A stretch of DNA of 64,000 bases from Streptomyces sp. NBC_01478 (lineage in GTDB: Bacteria > Actinomycetota > Actinomycetes > Streptomycetales > Streptomycetaceae), in assembly GCF_036227225.1 (NCBI RefSeq), contig NZ_CP109444.1, forward strand, positions 1,736,001 to 1,800,000, written 5' to 3'. The notes beneath the pieces were generated by a model, which had not been told where the DNA came from, ran no database searches, and worked only from the letters and a program-made list of their open reading frames with translations. The translations under genes were made by a program, and so were the position numbers. Shown piece by piece: positions 25,254-33,550 of the stretch (its first letter is position 1; each line of letters opens with the position of its first letter).

Positions 25254-26084
25254 ATGACCGAAGCGGCAGACAACGAAGCGGCAGACAACTCCGAGCAGGA
25301 TGCGCTGGCCAGGTTCGACACCACCGTGCCGCAGTCGGCCCGGATCTGGAACTACTGGCTGGGAGGGAAGGACAACTACGAAGTGGACCGGGTCGCCGGT
25401 GACGCGTTCCGCGAGATCTTCCCCGGCATCGAGACCGGAGCCCGTGCCGCCCGGTACTTCCTCGCCCGCGCCGTCCGTCATCTGGCCGCCGAGGAGGGCA
25501 TCCGGCAGTTCCTGGACATCGGCACCGGGCTGCCCAGCGTGGACAACACCCACGAGATAGCCCAGCGGGTGGTCCCCGAGTGCCGCATCGTCTACGTCGA
25601 CAACGACCCGCTGGTGCTGGCACACGCCCGCGCGCTGCTCACCAGTTCCCCGGAGGGCGTCACCAACTACGTCGACGCCGACCTGCGCGACCCGGACACC
25701 ATCGTGCGGGAGGCCGGCAAGACGCTGGACTTCGACAAGCCCGTCGCCCTCATGCTGATGGGCATCCTGGGCCACATCGAGGACTACGACGAGGCCCGCG
25801 CGATCGTGCGCCGGCTGGTGGACGCCCTGCCCGCCGGCAGCTACCTGGTGCAGTACGACAGCACCGACACCAGCGAGGCCTACGTCGACGCCATCCGCCA
25901 GTACAACGAGGGCGGTTCGATCCCGTACATCCTGCGCAGCCCCGAGCAGATCGCGGGCTTCTTCGAGGGGCTTGAGCTGCTCGAACCGGGCGTGGCGTCG
26001 TGCTCGCGCTGGCGTCCCGACGAAAGCGCCTGGGGCCTGCCCGCGGAGGTGCACCAGTACGGCGGTGTCGCCCTCAAGCGCTAG
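25254..26084 (+). CDS. SAM-dependent methyltransferase, DUF574 type
   Basis: A 276-residue protein of the S-adenosyl methyltransferase family expanded in streptomycetes. Hallmarks are P-Q-S-A-R-I-W-N-Y-W-L-G-G-K-D-N-Y near residue 25, the SAM motif F-L-D-I-G-T-G-L-P, the acidic V-Y-V-D-N-D-P-L-V and the later M-G-I-L-G-H-I. ATG 25254 has AGGAG at 25244-25248; the frame is open a little further upstream without a ribosome site. It converges on an XRE-DUF5753 regulator, a pairing often seen for this family. Substrate unknown. The N-terminus has a short internal duplication (E-A-A-D-N twice). Confidence 0.9.
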   Translation: MTEAADNEAADNSEQDALARFDTTVPQSARIWNYWLGGKDNYEVDRVAGDAFREIFPGIETGARAARYFLARAVRHLAAEEGIRQFLDIGTGLPSVDNTHEIAQRVVPECRIVYVDNDPLVLAHARALLTSSPEGVTNYVDADLRDPDTIVREAGKTLDFDKPVALMLMGILGHIEDYDEARAIVRRLVDALPAGSYLVQYDSTDTSEAYVDAIRQYNEGGSIPYILRSPEQIAGFFEGLELLEPGVASCSRWRPDESAWGLPAEVHQYGGVALKR

Positions 26085-26099
26085 ACCCCGACCGGTGTC

Positions 26100-26990
26100 T
26101 CAGGTCTCCTGAAGGATGCGGTGCAGGATCGTCGGAGTCTCCTCCGGCGATTCCGCCTCCACCACCAGGCGGTTCATGACGTCCCAGTAGCACTCGATCT
26201 CGGTCGGCCGGTCGGGATAGAGCGCGGTGACGCGCTGTTCGAGGTAGACCATGTCGGGCAGCCGGCCGCCGGGCAGCCGCAGGATGGTGACCGGACCGGC
26301 CTCCGCGGCGTGGCCGCCGGCGAGGAACGGCATGATCTGGACGGTGACCTGCGGGTGCCGGCAGATCTCGATGAGATGCCTGAGCTGGGCGCGCATCGTG
26401 CCGGTGCCGCCCACCGGGCGCCGCAGGGCCGCCTCGTCGATCACGGCCCAGAGCTGTGCGGCCGGCCGCCGGCGCAGAATCCGCTGCCGTGTCATCCGTA
26501 GCGTGACCCGCCGGTCGAGTTCCGCCCCGCCGGCACCCGAGTGGGCGAGCCTGAGGGAGGCGCGCGCGTAGTCGGGGGTCTGCAACAGGTGGGGAACGCG
26601 TTGGACCTCGAAGCAGCGGACGAGACTCGCCGCCTGTTCGGCCCCGAGGTAGGCCCGCGCCCAGGTGGGCACGACGTCGTTGAAGTGCTGCCACCAGGCA
26701 GGGGAGTTGGCCTCCTCGGCCAGGGCCAGCAGGGTGGCGCGCTCGGCCTCCTCCGTGATGCCGTAGAGAGTGAGCAGGTCCGCCACGTCACGCGGTTTGA
26801 AGCGGTGGCGGCCGGCCTCCAGTCGGCTGATCTTGGACCGGGAGGAGCGGATGGCCTCGCCGGCGGACTGCCGGGCGATGTTCCGCTCCTCCCGCAGTTC
26901 GCGCAGCCGCGCGCCCAGCACCAGCCGTGGCACCACGGGGCCGGCCGACAGCCCGTCCAGCGGCGTGGTTAAGACCTCATCCGAACCCAT
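26100..26990 (-). CDS. XRE-family regulator with DUF5753 domain, TTA codon 7
   Basis: A 296-residue regulator. The N-terminal helix-turn-helix (about residues 20-80; A-R-L-R-E-L-R-E-E-R-N and S-R-S-K-I-S-R-L-E-A-G) precedes the DUF5753 domain, recognised by V-P-H-L-L-Q-T-P-D-Y-A-R-A and a run ending M-P-F-L-A-G-G-H. Such genes are often linked to DUF397 or DUF574-type genes; here the partner is the methyltransferase at 25254. ATG 26990 has GGGAG eight bases upstream. Codon 7 is TTA (26970-26972), making translation likely bldA-dependent; a GTG downstream of that codon could bypass it. Confidence 0.88.
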   Translation of the reverse strand: MGSDEVLTTPLDGLSAGPVVPRLVLGARLRELREERNIARQSAGEAIRSSRSKISRLEAGRHRFKPRDVADLLTLYGITEEAERATLLALAEEANSPAWWQHFNDVVPTWARAYLGAEQAASLVRCFEVQRVPHLLQTPDYARASLRLAHSGAGGAELDRRVTLRMTRQRILRRRPAAQLWAVIDEAALRRPVGGTGTMRAQLRHLIEICRHPQVTVQIMPFLAGGHAAEAGPVTILRLPGGRLPDMVYLEQRVTALYPDRPTEIECYWDVMNRLVVEAESPEETPTILHRILQET

Positions 26991-27156
26991 GCGCGATCTC
27001 CCTGCGGTGAACTTCTCTTGCACGCCCGCGAGTTGCCCCCCTACGACCTGCCCGCCCGCGAACGCCGAAGCCAGTCATCCTAGAGGGCCGCCGGGCGCGC
27101 GATCTTCGATTGGCGGGAATGATCTGCACCTTTACGGCCAGGCCGACACGGAGGTA

Positions 27157-27314
27157 TTTCCTATACGATTTAGCGCATCGCCGGGCCAGGTGAGACACGG
27201 GAGCGCCGACCTCCACAGTCACAAACTCCCTTCCCAACCCGCCTGTTCGCGCCGAAAGTCTTGACGGGCGCAGGTTCCTCCCCCACGATCGCCACGTCGA
27301 TTTCCTATCTGATT
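27157..27314. promoter_or_regulatory. Two copies of TTTCCTAT-N2-GATT upstream of the sugar operon
   Basis: TTTCCTATACGATT (27157-27170) and TTTCCTATCTGATT (27301-27314) are direct repeats 144 bp apart, each followed by a TAG-containing AT-rich stretch, in the gap between the XRE gene and the sugar-binding protein gene. The second lies 27 bp before the ATG. They could be paired sites for the cassette's GntR regulator. The rest of the gap 26991-27340 holds no gene. Confidence 0.4.
27261..27289 (+). promoter_or_regulatory. Candidate sigma-70-type promoter of the sugar cassette
   Basis: TTGACG (27261-27266) and CACGAT (27284-27289) are separated by 17 bp, 52 bp before the ATG at 27341 and just upstream of the second TTTCCTAT element, so a regulator bound there would block transcription. 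Confidence 0.45.
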
Positions 27315-27340
27315 CCTTAGTGAATCCGCAGGGGTGGGTC

Positions 27341-28432
27341 ATGCGCTTCCCAACCAGATCTGTCCTGCCCGGAGTTGTCGCGGCCGTGTTGCTGGCCTCG
27401 GGAACAGCGGCCTGCACCTACAAGAACTCCGGTGCCGAGTCCGGCGGTCAGGCCGCGCCGGCCGCTCGCACCGGCGGCGGCGCCGAGCTGGTGGACGCCT
27501 CCGGGACCAAGGTCGCCCTCGTACCGGGCGGCGCCCACCCGTACTTCCAGCCCTGGAAGACCGCGGGTGCCGCCGCGAAGAAGACGTACGGTCTCGGCGC
27601 CGTGGCCTTCGACGAGACGGCGGAGTGGGACCAGCAGAAGCAGAACAACCTGCTGTCCACGCTCGCGGCACGCGGCTACAACGCGTTCGGGGTGTTCGGC
27701 GTCTCCCCCACCGACATCAACTCGACCTTCGCGGACCTGCGTTCGCAGGGCTTCCCGGTGGCGTCCCTGGGTTCGTGCCCCGCGGGCGACAAGGACGAGG
27801 CCGACTTCTGTCTCTCCACCGACGTCCAACTCGCCGCCTACAAAGCCGCGAAGGCGGCGATCGCGGCCATGGGCGGCAAGGGCACCCTGGTCCACCTCAC
27901 CGGCAACAACGTCGACGCCAATACCCAGTTGAGGATCAAGGGCGTCGCCCAGGCCGTGAAGGAGTCGGGCGGCAAGGTCAAGCTCCTCCAGACCATCACC
28001 GACATCGACACGGATCTGCAGACCGCGCAGAAGGCGGTCTCCGACCTGATGGCGGCAAAGGGCAGTCAGATCGCGGGCATTGTCGCCACCGCCTACAACC
28101 CGGCCGTCGCCGCGGCCGACGTCGTCAAGTCGTCCGGGTCGAAGGCGAAGGTCATCGCCATCGACGACGACGCCAAGATCCTGAGCGGCATCAAGCAGGG
28201 CACGGTCACGGCCACCGTCGTGCAGAACCCGGTCGGCCAGGCCGAGATCGGGACGTGGGCGCTGGCGCTGCTCCAGACGAAGCAGTGCACGGTGCGCTCG
28301 CCCGGGGTCGAGGTGGACTCCGGTTCGTTCGTCGTCACCAAGGCGAACGTCGCCGGCTACGACAAGGCGCGGCAGGCGAAGACCGCGCAGTTGAAGCAGG
28401 AGTTCGCCGACAAGGTCCTCTCCTGCGGCTGA
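27341..28432 (+). CDS. Sugar ABC transporter substrate-binding lipoprotein (Peripla_BP_4)
   Basis: A 363-residue binding protein. The signal peptide ends with A-S-G-T-A-A before the lipobox cysteine near residue 25. The mature part has the ribose/xylose-binding-protein layout: V-A-L-V-P-G-G-A-H-P-Y-F at the start of lobe 1, D-I-N-S-T-F-A-D-L near the hinge, and the lobe-2 strand G-I-V-A-T-A-Y-N-P. I used ATG 27341, since the GTG at 27320 has no ribosome site. It heads a cassette with an enolase-superfamily enzyme, two RbsC-type permeases, a double ATPase and a mutarotase; the ligand is probably a deoxysugar or related sugar. Confidence 0.88.
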   Translation: MRFPTRSVLPGVVAAVLLASGTAACTYKNSGAESGGQAAPAARTGGGAELVDASGTKVALVPGGAHPYFQPWKTAGAAAKKTYGLGAVAFDETAEWDQQKQNNLLSTLAARGYNAFGVFGVSPTDINSTFADLRSQGFPVASLGSCPAGDKDEADFCLSTDVQLAAYKAAKAAIAAMGGKGTLVHLTGNNVDANTQLRIKGVAQAVKESGGKVKLLQTITDIDTDLQTAQKAVSDLMAAKGSQIAGIVATAYNPAVAAADVVKSSGSKAKVIAIDDDAKILSGIKQGTVTATVVQNPVGQAEIGTWALALLQTKQCTVRSPGVEVDSGSFVVTKANVAGYDKARQAKTAQLKQEFADKVLSCG

Positions 28433-28474
28433 TCGCCGCGCCCCGACACACACGACAGAAAACGGAATCGCTGG

Positions 28475-29566
28475 ATGAGCAGCATCATCACGACCGCGAC
28501 CGCCCGGCTGGTCGACATAGCCGTGGAGCAGGACCGTACCGACGCGGTGCAGTCCTTCGTGAAACAGGAGACGGTCCTGGTCGGCCTGGAGACGGCCGAC
28601 GGCCTCGCGGGCACCGGCTACTCCTACACGATCGGCACCGGCGGCAGCTCCGTACTCGCCCTGCTGCGCGACCACTTGCTGCCCGCGCTCGTCGGCCAGG
28701 ACGCCCGCAACGTCGAGGCGCTGTGGCAGCGGCTGTTCGCACTGACCCGGGCGACCACCACCGGCGCCATCACCTCGCTCGCCCTCGCCGCCGTCGACAC
28801 CGCCCTGTGGGACGTGCGATGCAAGCGCGCGGGCGAACCGCTGTGGCGGCTGGCCGGCGGACACCGCCAGGAGGTGCCGGTCTACGACACCGAGGGCGGC
28901 TGGCTCCATCTCGACACCGAGGAACTGGTCAAAGGCGCCCTGCGCGCACAGGAGTTGGGCTGGGCGGGCGTCAAGATCAAGGTGGGCCGGCCACACCCGT
29001 CCGAGGACGCGGAGCGGCTGCGCGCGGTCCGCGAGGCAGTCGGCCCTTCCCTCCACATCATGACCGACGCCAACCAGTCCCAGACGGCGTCCTCCGTCCT
29101 GCGGCTCGCCGCGGCGCTGGAGCCCTACGACCCGTACTGGCTGGAGGAGCCGCTGCCCGCGGACGACATCAGCGGGCACGCCCGGCTCGCGGCGGCGACC
29201 CACATCCCCGTCGCCGTAGGGGAGTCCATGTACTCGCTCATGCAGTTCCGCTCCTATCTGGAGGCCGGCGCCGCCTCCGTCGTCCAGGTCGACGCGGCCC
29301 GGATCGGTGGCATCACCCCCTGGTTGAAGGTCGCGCACCTCGCGGAGAGCCACAACGTGATGGTGTGCCCGCACTTCCTGATGGAACTGCACGTCAGCCT
29401 CGCCGCGGCCGTGCCCAACGGCCAATACGTCGAGTACATACCGCAGTTGAGGGCGGTGACCCGCACCGAACTGACCATCCGCGACGGCCTGGCGGTGGCC
29501 CCCGACACACCGGGCATCGGCATCGACTGGGACCCTGACGCGCTGGACGACCGGAGGGTGGCATGA
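28475..29566 (+). CDS. Enolase-superfamily enzyme, mandelate racemase subgroup
   Basis: A 363-residue cytoplasmic enzyme. All mandelate-racemase-type landmarks are visible: K167-x-K169, metal ligands D198, E224 (in L-E-E-P) and E250, the D273/H300 dyad, and a glutamate at E320. This set fits acid-sugar dehydratases, racemases and epimerases acting on aldonates or glycarates. Its place between a sugar-binding protein gene and sugar permeases, with a RhaM-like mutarotase at the end, suggests it acts on the acid form of the imported sugar (for example a 6-deoxyaldonate). No matching sugar dehydrogenase, lactonase or aldolase is nearby, so the pathway is incomplete here. Confidence 0.85.
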   Translation: MSSIITTATARLVDIAVEQDRTDAVQSFVKQETVLVGLETADGLAGTGYSYTIGTGGSSVLALLRDHLLPALVGQDARNVEALWQRLFALTRATTTGAITSLALAAVDTALWDVRCKRAGEPLWRLAGGHRQEVPVYDTEGGWLHLDTEELVKGALRAQELGWAGVKIKVGRPHPSEDAERLRAVREAVGPSLHIMTDANQSQTASSVLRLAAALEPYDPYWLEEPLPADDISGHARLAAATHIPVAVGESMYSLMQFRSYLEAGAASVVQVDAARIGGITPWLKVAHLAESHNVMVCPHFLMELHVSLAAAVPNGQYVEYIPQLRAVTRTELTIRDGLAVAPDTPGIGIDWDPDALDDRRVA

Positions 29567-30627
29567 CGACCTCGATCAGCCCACCGGACACTGTCCCGGA
29601 GGAGAAGACGGCCGCTCACCGCATGCCGTTCTGGGTCAACCAGCGGCTCGGCCTGCTGGTCCTCGTCATCGCGCTCAGCGTCCTGTTCGGCGTGCTCCGA
29701 CCGGCGTTCCTGGACCAGCAGTTGGTGCTCTTCCCGCTCCTGCGGGACGTCGCCACCCTGACCGTCGTCGCGCTCGCGCAGATGGTCGCCCTGTCCGTCG
29801 GCCACATGAACCTCGCGGTCGGCCGGATGGCCGCCTTCGGCGCCCTGTTCGCGGGTCTCGGCTACGACCGCCTCGGCGTCCCGATGCAGGTCGGGCTGCT
29901 CATGTGCCTGGCCGCCGGCGCGGCGATCGGCGCGGTCACCGGCTGGCTGATCGCCCGTACCGGAGTGAGTTCCTTCGTCGTCACCCTCGCGATGGACTTC
30001 GCCCTCCTCGGCCTCGTCTCCCTCCTCTACTCGGCCCTCACCGACGACGCCGCCTTCACCACCCACCCGTCCGGAATCGACCAACTGCGCTCCTACTCCC
30101 TCGCCGACATCTGCGCGGGCCCGATCTGCGGCTCCCCCGCCGTACCGCAGATAGCCCAGTTCACCGTCCTCGCGATGCTGGCCCTCGGTTTCCTCTACGG
30201 CTGTACGCGCATCGGCCGCGAGCTGCTGCTCACCGGCGCCAATCCGGCCGCCGCGGAGCTGTCCGGCATTCCCACCGGGCGCCGGGTCCTGCTCGCGCAC
30301 ACGCTCTCGGGGCTTCTCGCAGCGCTCGCCGGGTTCATGGCGGCGGCCGGCACCGGTACGTTCCGCGCCTCCATCGGCGACGACTTCATGCTGCCGTCCT
30401 TCCTCGGCGCGGTGCTCGGCGGCACCCTCCTGACCGGCGGGGTGGTGTCCGTCCTGGGCACGCTGCTCGGCACCGCCCTGGTCGGTGTGATCCGCAAGGG
30501 CCTCGACCTGCTCGGCGTCGGTCTGGAGAGCCTGAACATCTATCTCGGGTGTGTCCTCCTGCTGGCCCTGTCGGCCGACCGGATCCGCACGGTGGTGTCC
30601 TATCGCAAGGTGGTGCGCTCGACATGA
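29563..30627 (+). CDS. Sugar ABC transporter permease 1 (RbsC type)
   Basis: A 354-residue inner-membrane permease of the BPD_transp_2 family with about ten spans. The conserved V-G-H-M-N-L-A-V-G near residue 83 and N-P-A-A-A-E-L-S-G-I-P (ATPase-coupling loop) near residue 230 are typical of RbsC/AraH-type proteins. ATG 29563 overlaps the stop of the enolase-family gene. It would form a heterodimeric channel with the next product. Confidence 0.9.
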   Translation: MTTSISPPDTVPEEKTAAHRMPFWVNQRLGLLVLVIALSVLFGVLRPAFLDQQLVLFPLLRDVATLTVVALAQMVALSVGHMNLAVGRMAAFGALFAGLGYDRLGVPMQVGLLMCLAAGAAIGAVTGWLIARTGVSSFVVTLAMDFALLGLVSLLYSALTDDAAFTTHPSGIDQLRSYSLADICAGPICGSPAVPQIAQFTVLAMLALGFLYGCTRIGRELLLTGANPAAAELSGIPTGRRVLLAHTLSGLLAALAGFMAAAGTGTFRASIGDDFMLPSFLGAVLGGTLLTGGVVSVLGTLLGTALVGVIRKGLDLLGVGLESLNIYLGCVLLLALSADRIRTVVSYRKVVRST

Positions 30628-31667
30628 ACCGCTTGAACACGGCTCTCGGCCAGGGGAGTTGGGCCACCGCGACGCTGCGCCGCTTCTCCCGTTCCACGGC
30701 GGCGATGCTCCTGTGCGTGGTCGTGGCGGGATACCTGGCGCTGGGTGTGGCCTCGTCGGGCTCGTTCTTCGAGGGTCCCTCGGTGCGGGTCTTCCTCCAG
30801 TATCTGGCCACTCCCATTCTCATCGGGCTGGCCCAGATGGTGGCGCTGTGCGTGGGTCAACTCAACCTCGCCGTCGGCGCGTTGGGCGGCTTCACCGCCT
30901 GCCTCATGGGCGTTCTCATGGCCGATCACGGCATGCCCGCCGGACTGGCCGTGATCGTGGGCCTGTTGACGGCGACGGCCATCGGCCTGGCGACCGGTGT
31001 CGCCATCGTCGCCACGCAGATCAACGGGTTCATCGTCACCCTCGCCACGATGACGATCCTGCTGGGCGCGCAGTACCGGCTCACCGGCACCCGTACCGTC
31101 GACGGCTACTCGCGCACCCTGCGCGACTTCGGCTCGGCGGCGCCGCTGAACATCCCGCTGGTCTTCGTCACCGCGCTCGTCGCGGCGGCGCTGCTGGCCG
31201 CCTTCATGTACCGCACGGTCGCGGGCCGGCGGCTCCTCGCGGCGGGCGGCAACCCGCTCGCCGCCCGGCTGTCCGGTATCTCCACCGACCGGCAGATCGT
31301 GGCCGCGCACACGCTGTCCGGGCTCCTGATCGGGGTGGCCGCGGTGACCGCCACGGCCTCGCTGCCCGGCGTCAACCGCAGTGTCGGCGGCGACTGGCTG
31401 CTGCCGAGCTTCGCCGCGCCGATCATCGGGGGCGCGGCACTCACCGGCGGCTCAATCGCCGTGTTCGGAACGGTACTTGCGGCCTTCGTGACGCGGCTGA
31501 TCGACGCCGCGCGGGCACAGTTCTCGCTGGACCCGAGCTGGGTGAACCTCCTCATCGGCCTGGTCGTGCTGGGTACGGTCGCCGGTGGCCGGCTGCACCA
31601 GACCCGCCTGGAGAAGTCCGGGACCCCCGACGGCGCCGTCCTGCCCCAGACCGGAGGTGCCCAGTGA
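30624..31667 (+). CDS. Sugar ABC transporter permease 2 (RbsC type)
   Basis: A 347-residue permease of the same family, with V-G-Q-L-N-L-A-V-G and the coupling loop N-P-L-A-A-R-L-S-G-I-S. ATGA at 30624 overlaps the stop of permease 1. It ends in a short cytoplasmic tail. Having two different permeases matches RhaP/RhaQ or LsrC/LsrD-type importers rather than the homodimeric RbsC. Confidence 0.9.
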   Translation: MNRLNTALGQGSWATATLRRFSRSTAAMLLCVVVAGYLALGVASSGSFFEGPSVRVFLQYLATPILIGLAQMVALCVGQLNLAVGALGGFTACLMGVLMADHGMPAGLAVIVGLLTATAIGLATGVAIVATQINGFIVTLATMTILLGAQYRLTGTRTVDGYSRTLRDFGSAAPLNIPLVFVTALVAAALLAAFMYRTVAGRRLLAAGGNPLAARLSGISTDRQIVAAHTLSGLLIGVAAVTATASLPGVNRSVGGDWLLPSFAAPIIGGAALTGGSIAVFGTVLAAFVTRLIDAARAQFSLDPSWVNLLIGLVVLGTVAGGRLHQTRLEKSGTPDGAVLPQTGGAQ

Positions 31668-33190
31668 GCGGCACGGTTCTTCTCGCATGCGAGGACCTGG
31701 TCAAGGTCTTCTCCGGTGTCCGCGCGCTGGACGGCGTAGGGCTGCGGCTGACCGCCGGCAGCGTGCACGCGCTCCTCGGTGAGAACGGCGCCGGCAAGTC
31801 GACCCTCATCAAGGTGCTCACCGGCGTCCACTCCCCCGACGGCGGCAGCCTCACCTGGAACGGCCAACAGGTCCATCTGCGCTCGCCGTTGGAGGCGACC
31901 CGCACCGGCATCGGTGTCGTCCACCAGGAACGCAACCTGATCCCGGGCTTCTCGGTGGCGGAAAACATCACCCTGCAGAACCCTCCTTCGCACCGTGGCC
32001 TGGTCGACCGCGAGGCGATGACCGCACCGGCCCTGGCCTGCCTCGCGGAACTCGGCGTCGACCTCGATCCACAGCGGCCGGTGCGTGAACTGTCCGTCGC
32101 CCAGCAGCAGTTGGTGGAGATCGCCAAGGCCCTCTACACCGAGAGCCGAGTCCTGCTGCTGGACGAGCCCACCGCCTCCCTCTCCCCCCAGGAGACGGAA
32201 CGCCTCTTCGAGGTGATCCGTCGGCTGGCCGCCCGCGGCGCCTGTGTCGTCTTCGTCAGCCACAAGCTGGAGGAGGTCTTCGCGGTCTGCGACACGGTGA
32301 CGGTACTGCGTGACGGCAAGTCGGTCCTGGAGTCCTCCCCTCTCTCCGAGCACACCCACGACGACATCGTCGGTCTCATGGTGGGCCGCGCCCACGCGGC
32401 GACGGAGATGCGCCCCCGCACGGTCGACCGCTCCGCCACGCCAACTCTCGTACTGGACAAGGTCTCCACGGCCGGCGGCCACCGTGACATCAGCCTGGAG
32501 GTACGGCCCGGGGAGATCGTCGGCCTATACGGGCTGGTCGGCGCCGGGCGCAGCGAGCTGGTGAAAGCCGTGCTCGGCCTGGACCGCGTCACCGGCGGTG
32601 AGATCCGGGTGCACGGCAGTCCGGTCCGCATCACGTCACCCCGCCAGGCCCTGCACGAGTTCGGCATCGGGTACGTCACCGAGAACCGCAAGGAGGAGGG
32701 CGTCTTCCTGGAGCAGCCCATCGTCCGCAACATCACGGTGACGGTGTGGAAGAGACTCGCCAAGGCACTCGGGTTCGTCTCGGCACGCGAGGAGCGGGAC
32801 GTCGCGCAGGATCTCGTCGACCGGCTCGGCATCCGCGTCTCGGGGCTCGGGCAGAACGCCGGTGAACTCTCGGGCGGGAACCAGCAGAAGGTGAGCCTCG
32901 CCAAGTGGCTTGCCGCGGACACCCGGTTGCTCGTCATCGACGAACCGACGGTGGGGGTCGACGTCCGCACCAAGCGCGCCTTCCACGAACTGATCTGGGA
33001 CCTGGCCCGCGACGGCCTGCCCATCCTCCTCATCACCAGCGACCTCGCGGAGATGGTCACCCTCGCGGACCGCGTCGTCGTCATGACGGACCACCGCATC
33101 CGCGGCGAGCTCGACAACGACCGCGACTACGACCGCATGAGCGGCCGGGTCATCCGCCTGATCCACGACCGCGACGTGGTGCGCCCATGA
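31664..33190 (+). CDS. Sugar ABC transporter double ATP-binding protein (RbsA type)
   Basis: A 508-residue protein with two fused ABC ATPase domains. Domain 1 has Walker A G-E-N-G-A-G-K-S-T-L near residue 38, signature L-S-V-A-Q-Q-Q and Walker B L-L-L-D-E-P-T-A-S-L. Domain 2 has a degenerate Walker A (G-L-V-G-A-G-R-S-E), as usual for this family, then signature L-S-G-G-N-Q-Q-K and Walker B V-I-D-E-P-T-V-G-V-D. The GTG overlaps the previous stop as GTGA. Confidence 0.93.
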   Translation: MSGTVLLACEDLVKVFSGVRALDGVGLRLTAGSVHALLGENGAGKSTLIKVLTGVHSPDGGSLTWNGQQVHLRSPLEATRTGIGVVHQERNLIPGFSVAENITLQNPPSHRGLVDREAMTAPALACLAELGVDLDPQRPVRELSVAQQQLVEIAKALYTESRVLLLDEPTASLSPQETERLFEVIRRLAARGACVVFVSHKLEEVFAVCDTVTVLRDGKSVLESSPLSEHTHDDIVGLMVGRAHAATEMRPRTVDRSATPTLVLDKVSTAGGHRDISLEVRPGEIVGLYGLVGAGRSELVKAVLGLDRVTGGEIRVHGSPVRITSPRQALHEFGIGYVTENRKEEGVFLEQPIVRNITVTVWKRLAKALGFVSAREERDVAQDLVDRLGIRVSGLGQNAGELSGGNQQKVSLAKWLAADTRLLVIDEPTVGVDVRTKRAFHELIWDLARDGLPILLITSDLAEMVTLADRVVVMTDHRIRGELDNDRDYDRMSGRVIRLIHDRDVVRP

Positions 33191-33510
33191 AGCGCGTGGC
33201 CCAGGTCATCGCCGTGCACCCGGAAAAGCTGGACGAATACCGGGAGTTGCACCGCCACGTGCCCCGGCCGGTGCTCGACCGGATCCGGCGCAGCCACATC
33301 TCCAACTACTCGATCCATCTGCTGGGCGACCGCCTGTTCAGCTATTTCGAGTACCACGGCGACGATCTCGCGGCGGACCTGGCCCTGATGTCCGAGGACG
33401 AGGCCACCCAGCGGTGGTGGGAACTCACCGCCCCCTGTCAGGTACCCGTGCCGGAGGCGGCGCCCGACGACTGGTGGGCCACGGCGGAACAGGTGTTCCT
33501 CATGGAGTGA
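33187..33510 (+). CDS. L-rhamnose mutarotase family protein (RhaM-like)
   Basis: A 107-residue enzyme expected to interconvert alpha and beta anomers of a deoxyhexose pyranose. The family's catalytic H22 is present in Y-R-E-L-H, the conserved N-Y-S-I-H-L matches the N-Y-x-I-x-L strand, and Q-R-W-W-E matches the Q-R-W-W signature. Its ATG overlaps the ATPase stop by four bases, so the cassette ends with the mutarotase. This is the best clue that the imported sugar is L-rhamnose, L-fucose or a similar deoxysugar. Confidence 0.88.
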   Translation: MKRVAQVIAVHPEKLDEYRELHRHVPRPVLDRIRRSHISNYSIHLLGDRLFSYFEYHGDDLAADLALMSEDEATQRWWELTAPCQVPVPEAAPDDWWATAEQVFLME

Positions 33511-33550
33511 GCGGGGGCAGGCCCCCAACTCCGGCTTCTGCGGCGGCCGT

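Noticed and set aside
25257..25286. Direct repeat GAAGCGGCAGACAAC at the start of the methyltransferase gene
   Set aside because: It is an in-frame duplication within the variable N-terminus of the protein, so I did not list it as a separate element.
27317..29425. 702-residue minus-strand open frame opposite the sugar-binding protein and enolase genes
   Set aside because: Shadow frame; both plus-strand proteins have full sets of family residues.
28475..29566. L-fuconate dehydratase
   Set aside because: At 363 residues it is shorter than that family (about 440), so I kept the general mandelate-racemase-subgroup call.
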